From: Priapulus caudatus
Lineage: Eukaryota; Priapulida; Priapulimorpha; Priapulimorphida; Priapulidae
Length of the DNA stretch: 64,000 nt
Direction of reading: 5' to 3'
Assembly: GCF_000485595.1 (NCBI RefSeq)
Contig: NW_014577413.1
Coordinates: 65,905-129,904, forward strand
Shown here: positions 39,015 to 52,415 of the stretch, one piece after another
Layout of the letters: every line of letters begins with the position of its first letter
Numbering within the stretch: position 1 is the stretch's first letter
Notes under the pieces: model-generated
Databases searched by the model: none
Seen by the model: the letters and a program-made list of their open reading frames with translations, nothing else
What the model was told of the DNA's origin: nothing
Translations under genes and position numbers: made by a program

Positions 39015-40629
39015 AGACTCAATAGTTCTCTCCGCAAGCGATCTCAACAACATTGATGTTTGTGAGACCACAAAACTCCGTATTTCCCTCATAACTATGC
39101 AATAATTGTTTTGTTATAGTATGTAAAGTCAGGAGTAAATAATACTATTACTAGCTCCGACTGTGCGACGTTTAGCAAACCAAGACCAAGGACAATTCCG
39201 CATTCTAGACCGCGGCGAGCATATTATTTATTAAGGGTAACTCAATAAACATAAACTCAAACTCTACCTCAAATCTTCAGTAATCCTCGTACCTAATCGT
39301 TTGTTACATACATAATCACAATCCAGAGGAATAGACTAGAATATTCAACATTCCGACAATCATTACACACGCAAGCACGCGAAAATAAATCGCATCTAAT
39401 GACAAATTTCGGGGTAATTATTATGAGGTTTCAAGAGATAACCTTGTGTTTTACTATCATTATGCTTTGCCAGAACTGGTATACTGTTCTCCTCTAATCA
39501 TTCAGACTTCTTTTCGCCTCACGTCGTGGCGCCATTTAATTTTAATATTGATTTTCTTACGGTCACTATCAGCTATTATTTCATGGCACGTGACATGCTG
39601 TGCAACAATTATGATGTGGTATTTAATGCAGCCAACACACACATACATGTTATCAGGGGTAGATAATGACAAATTTTTCGCTCGCTCGCGCGCGCGCGCG
39701 CGTGTGTGTGTGTGTTTATTTATTTATTTATTTATTTATTTATTAGCTTTCCATTGATCCTCAACTGTATTTGCAATCATGTTACATGCCATTTCTTCGT
39801 CTTCGTAGCGCCCCAAATTATTTGAGGTTATTGCGGACTGCATGGCGCGCGTATATGACGATTTAGTATAACGGACACGTAGATAAATATCTAATTATGT
39901 GGATAAACAATAAGTTGCGAATCAGCAATATAGATCGGAACAAATCTGTAGGAAACTGGAAATGAGGTGGTTTTACCCACTATGCCACTACAGGGCAAAT
40001 CTACCTATCTGAATTTGTATCGTGCTTCGACTCACTTTCATTTCATCGCGTTCATTCCCATAACCTTGCACCGCTACAAGTAGGGTGTGTAAGTCCTCTA
40101 TCACGACGGATTGGGCGGTGTCGATCGATGAAAAAAGAGCAGGTGTGTTTGCGTGTAGCTAACCGCTTATTGACAGCTCTGCTCCGCTTCGTAATTCAAT
40201 AGTAGGCCTACGATGCGCAACCATTGGATCCCAATACGGTAATCCATGTTCCATATGGCGGCATGAATCGCGGATGCAACATCCGTAGACATGCGTAATT
40301 AGTCATAGCCGATAATCTATAATTCGATCTGCTCGTTACGGTCTAGCCGTAAAAATATTAAAGAGCTCACAATGTCATATACGCGCAAAACTACATTCTA
40401 GGCAGAGTCTTCAGAGGGAAGAACATATCAAAAAGTCAAAGAATGAACGAGGACGTTGTCGCGAACAGTGTAGTTTAAATTCGGGGTATAATTAACTATC
40501 TCCTAATAATAACCATTATAATTGTGCATGTGACAACCTACGTATGAATATACTATATAAGTGAAGATATTGCCTGACACGCAGGTCCAAAAACATTAGC
40601 GGCGTAGAAACGTCGAATAAGGCAATGTA

Positions 40630-40669
40630 ATCAAGAGCGTATTAAGTATATACTTAATACGCTCTTGAT
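40630..40669. repeat. 40-nt perfect palindrome, ATCAAGAG family
   Basis: Twenty-nt arms with no spacer: ATCAAGAGCGTATTAAGTAT followed by its exact reverse complement. The outer 8 nt equal those of the hairpins at 9911 and 55362. Its twin in the other palindrome arm (43262-43300) has lost one base. Confidence 0.9.
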
Positions 40670-41201
40670 GTAATGTATATTAGGTGCTTTCTTATGTTCA
40701 TGCCTGTGCTTAGGGAAAGATTACAAATGCGCGTTTCACCGATCTTAAGAGATGGAGGCGTGACCTAAAAAAATGTCTGCCTTGGAGAACGATAGAGAGC
40801 ACGCGAGAGTAGAAACATTCACATTGTGAATGTAGGTATCAGGAGTAAGCGAACTAGCGATAATCTCATCAATGAAGAGATTGGTCTCTCATCAATGTAC
40901 TTCTGATATCAGCATTTATATGCTATATTAATAAGTTGTTCAGTATCGGCATACACTATAGCTTTGTTGCCGCCATTGACCAAGATAGTCTCCCGTACGC
41001 AGTTCCTTCTACATATATATCTATCTTATCAAGAGCACATCAATTTCTATATATGAATATATACGGTGTAGACTATCGGTGCAGTGCCAGGAATTTATTT
41101 AGAAGGCGTCATGACCGTCGCATCGGCAGTAATGATGTGTTACGATGAGCAGACACGCAGCATTGTACGCGTTACTGTCAAAGAGTTGCTGCACACATAC
41201 A

Positions 41202-41233
<32 letters not shown>

Positions 41234-41236
41234 TCT

Positions 41237-42178
41237 AATGTACTTTTGCGCGTATTCTTAATAGGATGGCGTTAATACGAATACATTGTGAATGGGGTTG
41301 AATCTAAGTTTTCATTTTGTTACCGGATCGATGTAGTTTTATCGCAGCATTAAATAATGTTTATGTGACACAGACTTCAACAATACGAGCAACTGTAACG
41401 ATCGTTATTGGGACGGGCCTCAGTTCTGTAGACATTTTAGTATTAGTTACTCAAAAGACAGCTTCATACATATGTATTTTGTATCTAATTGCATGCTGTT
41501 ATTATCACTCTTTGTAATGAGCACCTCGACTAATATTTGTTTATATGTTTGCACGTGACTAACTGTTGCCGTTCTGGTAGTAATATATGTGTGCAGTGAA
41601 TTATTGGAGAACCTGCTTGTCAAAATTTGTGACACATATTGTACAACTATAGCGATTCCGGTGATGCGTGTAATTTTCTGGATTAGCCAACTTTAGGAAG
41701 TTGTCGTGAACCTTCTAGTTGTAATGGCTTGCTTGGCCGACTGGCTTTTTACATATATACAGTGTTATAATACAGGAAAGGTGACATGAAGCATTCAATT
41801 GCATGTTGATGTTACTGCGTTCGCACTAAACATTTATTGTTTAGAAAATTGGTGTGTGTTTCTACTTACGCATGTTAACCGGACAAATTCTGCTAATTAT
41901 TCATCTCAGAATGTTCATCCATAAGATGGTTCATTTATGAAGAAGTTATCAACAAACAAATTTTATTTATCGTCCTATTACATGAGGACATGGCTGATTA
42001 TAAAAGTGTACCGCAGATACCTACGCAAAGTGACGTCATTCAACCTATTCGACCATAGAATAAATAGGTCGAAACCCAGCATTTCATTCTTATAGCACTT
42101 GCACGTAAAAACTCCTCGTGGCAATGATAAGGTTGACTACGTCTCAGTCTGAGTTAGAGCTGGTTTCTTATTTCACAG
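41237..42178. repeat. Palindrome spacer, left flank of exon L copy 2
   Basis: Matches 32250-33239 with few differences. No gene except exon L, which follows. Confidence 0.8.
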
Positions 42179-42411
42179 TGATGTCAGATCACGGACGTAG
42201 AGCTTCATCGAGGTCGTCGGGTGCGGAGACCGTGTGTCTGCGTCACAGCTTGCCTCGCACACCGACGCCTTGTACGACCGACTCGACCGACAATCTACAC
42301 AGCGTGACGACGTACGAACGGCAGCAGGGAAACTGGCAGCCGCCACCGACTGAAAGCAAAGATGCTGAACCCAAGTCGGTGGCGGCGAAATGTGTCATTT
42401 ACAGTGTGGAT
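42179..42411 (+). CDS. Candidate PDE exon L: Ser/Thr/Pro-rich tail (open copy)
   Basis: After acceptor tttcttatttcacag there are 2 bases plus 77 open codons: MSDHGRRASSRSSGAETVCL, then RHSLPRTPTPCTTDSTDN, then NWQPPPTESKDAEPKSVAAK, ending CVIYSVD before a good donor, gtgagc. The acceptor phase (1) fits the phase-1 donors of J and J', and the end phase (0) fits exon K. GC-rich coding-like codons in an AT-rich background support an exon. It is rich in RRAS-like and SP/TP sites, as expected of a regulatory tail. Assignment to the PDE is inferred from phase and position only. Confidence 0.55.
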
Positions 42412-42466
42412 GTGAGCCCATATTATTACTGCGCCTTATTGGAACTCATGTGTGTAGTGAATGGGT

Positions 42467-42745
<279 letters not shown>

Positions 42746-43261
42746 GCAGCAACTCTTTGACAGTAACGCGTACAATGCTGCGTGTCGCTGCTATCGAAAA
42801 CACATCATTACTGCCGATGCGACGGTCATGACGCCTTCTAAATAAATTCCTGGACTGCACCGATATCTACACCGTATATCATATATAGAAAATGATGTGC
42901 TCTTGATAAGATAGATATATATGTAGAAGGAACTGCGTACGGAGACATCTTGGTCAATGGCGGCAACAAAGCTATAGTGTATGGAATACTGAACAACTTA
43001 TTAATATAGCATATACATGCTGATATCAGAAGTACATTGATGAGAGACCAATCTCTTCATTGATGAGATTATCGCTAGTTCGCTTACTCCTGATACCTAC
43101 ATTCACATGTGAATGTTTCTACTCTCGCGTGCTCTCTATCGTTCTCCAAGGCAGAAATTTTTAGGTCACGCCTCCATCTCTTAAGATCGGGTGAAACGCG
43201 CATTTGTAATCTTTCCCTAAGCACAGCGCATGAACATAAGAAAGCACCTAATATACATTAC

Positions 43262-43300
43262 ATCAGAGCGTATTAAGTATATACTTAATACGCTCTTGAT
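43262..43300. repeat. ATCAAGAG-family palindrome, right-arm copy
   Basis: Inverted-arm twin of 40630-40669, 39 nt, missing one A in the left end (ATCAGAG). Confidence 0.85.
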
Positions 43301-44897
43301 TACATTGCCTTATTCGACGTTTCTACGCCGCTAATGTTTTTGGACCTGCGTGTCAGGCAATATCTTCACTTATATAGTTTCATACGTAGGCTGTCACATG
43401 CACAATTATAATGGTTATTATTAGGAGAATATTAATTATACCCCGAATTTAAACTACACTGTTCGCGACAACGTCCTCGTTCATTCTTTGACTTTTTGAT
43501 ATGTTCTTCCCTCTGAAGACTCTGCCTAGAATGTAGTTTTGCGCGTATATGACATTGTGAGCTCTTTAATATTTTTACGGCTAGACCGTAACGAGCAGAT
43601 CGAATTATAGATTATCGGCTATGACTAATTACGCATGTCTACGGATGTTGCATCCGCGATTCATGCCGCCATATGGACATGGATTACCGTATTGGGATCC
43701 AATGGTTGCGCATCGTAGGCCTACTATTGAATTACGAACGGAGCAGAGCTGTCAATAAGCGGTTAGCTACACGCAAACACACCTGCTCTTTTTTCATCGA
43801 TCGACACCGCCCAATCCGTCGTGATAGAGACTTACACACCCTACTTGTAGCGGTGCAAGGTTATGGGAATGAACGCGATGAAATGAAAGTGAGTCGAAGC
43901 ACGATACAAATTCAGATAGGTAGATTTGCCCTGTAGTGGCATAGTGGGTAAAACCACCTCATTTCCAGTTTCCTACAGATTTGTTCCGATCTATATTGCT
44001 GATTCGCCACTTATTGTTTATCCACATAATTAGATATTTATCTACGTGTCCGTTATACTAAATCGTCATATACGCGCGCCATGCAGTCCGCAATAACCTC
44101 AAATAATTTGGGCGCTACGAAGACGAAGAAATGGCATGTAACATGATTGCAAATACAGTTGAGAATCAATGGAAAGCTAATAATAAATAAATAAATAAAT
44201 AATAAACACACACACACACACACGCGCGCGCGCGAGCGAGCGAAAAATTGTCATTATCTACCCTGATAACATGTATGTGTGTGTTGGCTGCATTAAATAC
44301 CACATCATAATTGTTGCACAGCATGTCACGTGCCATGAAATAATAGCTGATAGTGACCGTAAGAAAATCAATATTAAAATTAAATGGCCCACGACGTGAG
44401 GCGAAAAGAAGTCTGAATGATTAGAGGAGAACAGTATACCAGTTCTGGCAAAGCATAATGATAGTAAAACACAAGGTTATCTCTTGAAACCTCATAATAA
44501 TTACCCCGAAATTTGTCATTAGATGCGATTTATTTTCGCGTGCTTGCGTGTGTAATGATTGTCGGAATGTTGAATATTCTAGTCTATTCCTCTGGATTGT
44601 GATTATGTATGTAACAAACGATTAGGTACGAGGATTACTGAGATTTGAGTAGAGTTTGAGTTTATGTTTATTGAGTTACCCTTAATAAATAATATGCTCG
44701 CCGCGGTCTAGAATGCGGAATTGTCCTTGGTCTTGGCTTGCTAAACGTCGCACAGTCGGAGCTAGTAATAGTATTATTTACTTCTTACTACATATTATAA
44801 CAAAACAATTATTGCATAGTTATGAGGGAAACACGGAGTTTTGTGGTCTCGCAAACATCAATGTTGTTGAGATCGTTGCGAGAGAACTATTGAGTCT

Positions 44898-44963
<66 letters not shown>

Positions 44964-45646
44964 TGTGTTTGTGTGTTTGTGTGCGTGAGTGTGTGTGTGT
45001 GTGTGTGTGCGGGCGTGGCGTGCGTGCGTGCAGGCGTGCGTGCGCGTGTGCGTGTGATTATGGCAATAAAACTACCCCTGCGTGCGTGCGTGCGTGCGTG
45101 CGCGTGCGCGTGTGCGTGTGTATTATGACAGTAAAAATACCGCGTGGTGCAGTGTGTCATGTGTCATGAAACCAATGTTACTATCTGAGCAGTGCTGCCA
45201 CCTAGCATCAGTACGGTCTCTAGCCACCAATGGCCTATTTTCAAATAAACTGCGTTTTAACGAATGGATGAAGATACTATGTCAGATCTGGTAAAACGTC
45301 AAAGTATAAAAGCACCAAGAACTTGATAAAAAAAGCTCTATGTTGCCGATAAGTGATACTGGCGTTTTATTCGTTCACAACACGTTTGGCGAAAATTTCT
45401 ATGCATGGGTTTTCACAATCCTTGCATAAAGTTCTGTCCATCTCCCTGGTTTATGATTGTGTGCAGGAAAACGATAATGTATAGATTATGAAACGATTTT
45501 GAGGGATACTAATTGTTATGGTAGTGTGTGCGTGCGTGTTTATTGAATTACGCGGAATAAATCATAGACAGACCTGAGACTATATGTGGAATTGTCGTGG
45601 TGTGTGTGTGTGTGTGTGTGTGTGGTGGTGTGTGTGTGGTGTGTGG

Positions 45647-45677
<31 letters not shown>

Positions 45678-45704
45678 TGTGTGTGTGTGTGTGGTGTGTG
45701 TGTG

Positions 45705-46168
45705 CAGGGCCGTAGTGGCCGCCACGGCAGCAGGCACTGCCGTGGCACTATTTGAAAAAAAAATAATTCTGGAATGTGTATCTAATATGACAATGTGCCT
45801 ATTCAAATTCAAACTTCAAAACATACAGATGTACATAGTGAAAGTATAAATGCAGATTGAAAATAGGCTTATTTTTCATAATTATGTACTGATAGTATAT
45901 ACAATTTTGTAAATAATGTTTTATTAGTTATCATACTCATAATATATTTTAGATACTTTAGTCAAAACATCAGCTTTAGCTACATTCCTCTTTAAAATTT
46001 ACAAATTGACCTTTGAAATGATCAGAATTGTTGCTTTCAACATAGCCTGAAAATGCAGGAAATGCCATTTCCAGCTCTACATTTCAAAAATTTTTGAACT
46101 GTAGAGACCAGACCTCCCGCATCGGCTACATATTTTTGCAGTGGCACTTTTTGGGAGGCCACTACGGC

Positions 46169-46172
<4 letters not shown>
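45705..46172. mobile_element. MITE copy in the right palindrome arm
   Basis: Inverted twin of 37743-38211, 468 bp, with the same CAGGGCCG ends, again embedded in (TG)n tracts. Confidence 0.85.
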
Positions 46173-46227
<55 letters not shown>

Positions 46228-47725
46228 CCGAGCGTGCGTGCGTGCGTGCGTGCGTATGTATCTGTAACATTAACCTATAATGGAATTGATATTTAAATTT
46301 CGAGATAAACCTGCCTGGTTAATGATCGAAATTTTACATTTTCTCTACTAGTTAGTTTTATATGTACAGCCATTTAATTCTATTTCATTGTGACAATAAT
46401 ACTAAAAGGTCGCGATTTTATGGCCGTTCTATAGCGTGGACCGATTTACTGAATTTTTGCGTTTTTCTATAGTGATTTCAAATTCCGCTTTATAATTTCC
46501 ATCCCAATCATATTGATATTGCGCATCTTTTTCACGATTTCGGAGCACAGTAATAGTCACAAACAATAAGTAATGCGCAACGTTTATTAGCTTGAAATAA
46601 TGATATAACTCGTACATTACAAGATATAAGGATAAGTATATGCATGCAACACGTACGTTGACATCATTACATATATACCTTTCAGTACATCTCACATTTA
46701 GCCTTTGCTGCCAGTTCATCACTTATTGTCATAATAATCCCATATGCACGCGGATACGACAAAACAACATTTTGTAGCTAACAACTTTATTTTGGTACTT
46801 TCAATTGTAATTTTGCCTAATCTAATAACGAAGAAGAAGACAAACGGCTTGAAATATGCGGCAATTAGGCTAAACGTGAGCTAGAACAACCTAGAATCGT
46901 ATACCTATCTACGCAGATGCAAGTAGTTGAAATTTATGTTATAATGAGCGAATCAAATACCATAATAGCTGATAGAGAAATATAATATTTTCATCCAAGT
47001 AAAAACGTCTTCATATCCCAACATTGATTTCCACTCTTTTGTTTATGCTCATAAATGTATTAATATGTCAGGTTACGTCGGGGGTTTTATTTTCATACTC
47101 GGTGGGGACGAACATAGTTGCAATTATCACAAAAACACGTTACTTCACACTGTGGACTTTATTGACATTATAATAGGTCACGGTTAAATAAAGCGATTAC
47201 TAATATTGGGTTAATATATTATGTTGGGAGATCCACCAAAAACATATTTGTCGCAGACGCATAGAATATCCATATTACAAAATTTCGCATCGTGACATAT
47301 ATATATATATATATACAAGCAGGTTCTCCAATAATTCACTGCACACATATATTACTACCAGAACGGCAACAGTTAGTAACGTGCAAACATATAAACAAAT
47401 ATTAGTCGAGGTGCTCATTACAAAGATTGATAATACATCATGCAATTAGATACAAAATACATATGTATGAAGCTGTCTTTTGAGTAACTAATACTAAAAT
47501 GTCTACAAACTGAGGCCCGTCCAATAACGATCGTTACAGTGGCTCGTATTGTTGAAGTCTGTGTCACATAAACATTATTTAATGCTGGCGATAAAACTAA
47601 ATCGATCCGGTAACAAGATAAAAACCTAGATTCAACCCCATTCACAATATATTCGTACTAACGCCATCCTATTAAGAATACGCGCAAAGTACATTAGACG
47701 AATTTCCTACGTACTACAGGTATAG

Positions 47726-47765
<40 letters not shown>

Positions 47766-47766
47766 G

Positions 47767-47842
<76 letters not shown>

Positions 47843-47860
47843 TGTGTGTGTGTGTGTGTG

Positions 47861-47898
<38 letters not shown>

Positions 47899-47911
47899 GT
47901 GTGTGTGTGTG

Positions 47912-47975
<64 letters not shown>

Positions 47976-47988
47976 TGTGTGTGTGTGT

Positions 47989-48013
47989 NNNNNNNNNNNN
48001 NNNNNNNNNNNNN
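47989..48013. other. Assembly gap, 25 N
   Basis: Twenty-five N between the (GT)n end of the right arm and the inverted exon K copy. Confidence 0.99.
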
Positions 48014-48160
48014 GCATGTTGTATGTTCGCAGCAGCAATTACTGTTAATTTTGCTAAACGTCTTTCTCGTATACTCGCTTAACTCGTGAATTTTCAAAAT
48101 ATGTATGAATCGATATACCCAGTGGATGCCAGACACTGTGGTTACCATGGCGAACTCATG

Positions 48161-49071
48161 TCAGCCCACAAAACACAAAACTTTACCTTTGGGTTTACGG
48201 ACTTCTTGTTTGTGTTCGCGTGCTGCACTACCGGCGCTTATCTACTTTACTTATTTGCCGCACTGGTTGCTCGGCCAATATGGTCGGGCAATATCGGCGA
48301 TTTACTGCGCTTGATATTTGATGTTGTTCGTATTCGTCGAACCTTTCTCGTGCCGCCTACTTTTACTGACGTCACCTCGACGGTCTGGTTTCTTCGCAGG
48401 ACCGACGCTTTATGTGGGTTTTTTATGGTTTTTTTTTTTTCTTCTCTGTTGTGTGTTTTCGTGTGCTTTTTTTTCTTTTTTTTTTTTTTTTGTCTTTTTT
48501 TCTCTTCAGCCTGGCGGGGGGCGTTCTGGCAAAGCTGAACGATTCTGTGTTTTTCGATGCACCAAGACGGAGGGCGTTCGAATTCGGACTGCTTAGCATC
48601 CGCACAGCGCGCTTAGAGGTTACACCACTTGGTTGGGCATCCACTTCCATCGCTCGATTACGCTTAGACTGCTGGTTACATTGCCATCTTTGCCTTATCG
48701 CCGCTCACACTATTTGTACGCGCTGAGGTGCACGGCAGGGTTTGCGCGAGATATTACCCGTCATCCCGCCAGTGGACTCAGGTTGCTCATCGGAAGCGCT
48801 GCTTCCAGTCGGGTAGCCAGATAATGTGTATGATGGGAGCTGCTGCCCATCTGGAAGTGCGGCCATTCCGGTCGCATTTTCTCGCCTGCTGCCATCTTGG
48901 AGCCATTCTGTCCATTTTCTCGCTCTGCTAGTAGTCTTTGCCTCCGGCATGCAACGAGTCGGTGTTCTCGTATAATGCTGAGATTCGGCTGCGAGGTGTC
49001 GGATTCCCGTCCATTAACTAGTCACCTTACACTATGTGTGTGTCATCAATTTACTGCGATCCCGTTTTGTC
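48161..49071 (-). pseudogene. Exon K copy 3, inverted and degraded
   Basis: The reverse strand starts after an imperfect acceptor (ttctatcctttcag, 49072 onward) and follows exon K to its TGA at 48161-48163. It is damaged by many substitutions, indels and a T-rich insertion of about 90 bp at 48420-48510. It is more diverged than copy 2. It cannot encode the full tail. Confidence 0.75.
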
Positions 49072-49089
49072 CTGAAAGGATAGAATAAT

Positions 49090-49345
49090 GGAAATAAGGG
49101 GGCAACAAAAACGCACGCAAACAAACGCGCACAAACACACATACGCCAGCGCACGCACTCACACGCGCGCGTGCACGCTCAAACGCGCGCACACACACGC
49201 ACACACGCGCGCACGCACGCACGCCCTCCCCCTCCCCCCCCCACACACACACATACACACGCGCGTACACACGAACACACGCTCGCAGTCACACAAGCAC
49301 GCGCGCACGCGTACACACGCGCGTGCACACACGCCACATACTTGT
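49090..49345. repeat. CA/CG-rich alternating tract
   Basis: Alternating purine-pyrimidine sequence (CACACG, GCGCAC) beside exon K copy 3. It is the inverted counterpart of the GTGCG stretches before exon K copies 1 and 2. Such sequence can adopt Z-DNA. Confidence 0.85.
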
Positions 49346-51990
49346 GGTATGTGCCTAACCTGCGCAATAACAATTTACACATGACCAATAACATTATAAT
49401 AAGTCAGTAACAAACTTTTAGATTTGGCATAATGCGAGAAACGATTGAGTTAGAATGTCTGCATTATTTAACCGCAACACTTTCTCTTGCGCCCGTGTTT
49501 GCTCTGTATTTCCATTCTGGGTTTCTAAGCCGTATAGTCGTAAATATTTAACGGCCTCCTGTGAAACGCGGGTAATGTAAATATAGTTGGCGTGCTGCAA
49601 CTGATGTTTAAATTAGCGTGAGTATAAGTTAAAGTCTAAACAGGCCTTAAAGTAGTTGCATGGACCGGATTATACGCATATCTACTAGTAATATATGATA
49701 TATACATATATATATATATACTAATCAGTGCTAGCGGGGGTGGTGCATAGGGGGCAATTGGGCAGTTGACCTTAGAAAAATGTAGATACTGTTACATAGT
49801 ATGGCCAATGGCGAATTGCTCCCGGTCTACTGCCAAGAACGTAAACCGCATATGACTTTCCCCATGCAAAATCGGTTAGCTACGCTCCTACTATTATACG
49901 CATTACAGATTCTGCTTCATATAGTCATGTTTCAAAAAATCTACTATGTCGTTGGAAAACTTTGTACTGGATTCACCGAAGATATGCAACAGTTACATTA
50001 AAAAACTTACACGGAGTGATTGCATGGCAACATTATATTTCTCGCATTAGTAATGATCAGGTCGATGGCATTAACTTAGGGCATCTGACATAAATTACAC
50101 ACTCAACGAATTTGATTTCGCCATCAAGTGCGGATTCTGTTGTCGACCAGCTAATCTACGAGATGTGTGTCTACCGGTGTTCGCTGATTTGAAAAAGACG
50201 CTCTTACAAGGCGACTTCTAACCCGTACACCCTCGCTTGTCCAAGCTGTGCTAAGAACAGTAACTGGGCACTGGTTGTGCACGCTATTGCGATGTCACTG
50301 TGATGCTTTCGCCCTTGTTGCACGTCGATTTACACGTCATTTTACAATTGCAAAGATTACCAGATTAGGCAATATATATTGAATGCTTTTCATACCTATT
50401 AATTTCGACAGACAAGACATTTATTTGAATATACTAATCCATCTAATAATTCATTTACTTTCTAATTGATTAAAATTGAACTAAAAGATCCCTTTAGTAC
50501 AAATACGAATAAAAAATCTATTCTTGGCAAAAATAGAAACCATGAACATGAAACAGGCCTAAATAAACAATGGAAATATTAATAAGATTTTACACACGTC
50601 ACAATGTATATATTTAAGTATATATATATATATATATTATAAGTATATATATAGTATATATATATATATATATATATATACATACACATACTAAAATCAT
50701 ATATTATATATTATATATATATATATTAAGTATATAATCTGGCTCTGGCATAGCAACAAAAAGATATTATGTACCAAAAAGTATATTGCTGATTTAACCG
50801 ATATAAGACATTCAAAGTCAACATCGGCATATCAATTGATTTTTTATTGCACAATGTTTCACTTATACAAATCAAATTTACTAATAATTACACAAATATT
50901 TTGGGTCTTATTATAATAGTAATAGAAATAAATAGTAAACAGGTTAGTTATTTTCACGTGCGATACTTTCTCCATAACCTAAGCATAGTCCTTCTCGTTG
51001 GCGTTTACTCAAGGCAATGAAAATTCATTATACTCCGGGAAACAACAGCTGCACCCTAAGTCACTAAAATAGTAGGATTATTGACAGAAGTACTTTATTC
51101 CGAGAGAAGCTGAATAATTTATGCTAATCACATGCCTCTTATTTTTCTAACATTATCAATTCACTTAATTTGGCATTGATTGTTTCATAACAATTATTTG
51201 TTCAGATTAATTATGTTTGCAATGTACGCTGCAGTCTGGTACGCACGCCACACCGAGGTTACAGCATGAAAGAATTACATCAAATGTATGAGGAATTCAT
51301 TGTCACGAAGGTTCATAATGTGGAAACTGCGAGTGCATCTGTAACCTAGCTTTACTAACATTTCTCACTCAATGCTATTTAAGTTTTGTCATGAGAGCAT
51401 GGCACTATTTAATTACACTTTTTTTTTTAAATCTCAGACCTTGCACGTGATTAGCAACGGCTCGGCAAAGAAACGACAAATTTAAATAGCGATCGTTTCC
51501 AAATCTAGCGATAACAAAAATATTAATATATACAATATATATATATATTCTACGGAATTAGGAAGGAGCAATGAACTCCACTGGTGAGCTTATCCAAGAC
51601 TCGCCACATTAAAACATTAGAATTCGACATGAAAACCAAAAATTCGAATAACTAAACGTAACGAAAGTAAACAAGTAATACAGAGTAAGAGGTTGCTTGC
51701 ACATATACCTAGTTTCACGTGCCTTAGGCCCTAAAATGAGGCTAAAAATTTAATAGACGTGGTCATCCATTTCGCTGTTCCCAATGATCAATGAAGTAAT
51801 CAGGAAGGGGTTTAAGATTAGACATTTATTTACTAACTACCAGCATTATCATCGGAGAAACTTAGGTAGTTTACGTCGTAGACGTTAGCTAGAATGATAA
51901 ACGTGCCAAGGATGAAGCTGTAATGACGGTCTATTTAAATTGAGGCATGAATACACCCACCTCAACTTGATTTGTTTTGACTAAATAATT
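49346..51990. other. Non-coding AT-rich sequence
   Basis: (TA)n tracts at 49680-49720 and 50600-50735. A short open frame at 49801-50001 has no recognisable content. Nothing else seen. Confidence 0.6.
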
Positions 51991-52293
51991 TAGAATTTTT
52001 TTGAACGTTTGTATTTACATGACTTTTGCTAGGATCGATATACTCCTCCACATTGTGCAGTACTTTTACATCGCCTGTCGGAACGGGTCGATTAGTTGTT
52101 CCAACAATACTTATGAAAGCTTGTTTATTAGAAAATAATAGCGGTAACTAATGCTCAATACATCCAGAACTATCTCCCTCGCAGCACTCTCCATCCTGCT
52201 CTGCTCTGGTCTGTCTGTTCTGTCTGGTTCTGTCTGTCGTGTCTGTCTGGTCTGTCTGTCTGTCTGTCTGTCTGGTCATGTCTGTCTGTTCTG

Positions 52294-52328
<35 letters not shown>

Positions 52329-52355
52329 GTTCCTGTCTGTCTGTCTGTCCTGATC

Positions 52356-52415
<60 letters not shown>

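Larger units (their letters stand above)
35775..41236 (+). repeat. Left arm of a large palindrome
   Basis: About 5.4 kb that recurs inverted at 42730-47988. Landmarks read outward from the centre: the tail at 41084-41236, the hairpin at 40630, (CG/TG/TTTA)n at 39690-39745, CA tracts at 38790-39010, the MITE at 37743, the shared 36675-37590 unit, and (CA)n/(TA)n at 35800-36185. No gene recognised in the arm. Confidence 0.85.

Noticed and set aside
42118-42178. Extension of exon L upstream to the ATG at 42118
   Set aside because: The stretch MAMIRLTTSQSELELVSYFT lies before a good pyrimidine-rich acceptor and looks intronic.
43673-43936. 87-codon frame ending before gtgagt in the right palindrome arm
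   Set aside because: The twin sequence in the left arm does not keep the frame, and no family is recognisable.
43928-43990. TGGCATAGTGGG resembling a tRNA A box
   Set aside because: No B box at the right distance and no cloverleaf can be drawn; treated as chance.
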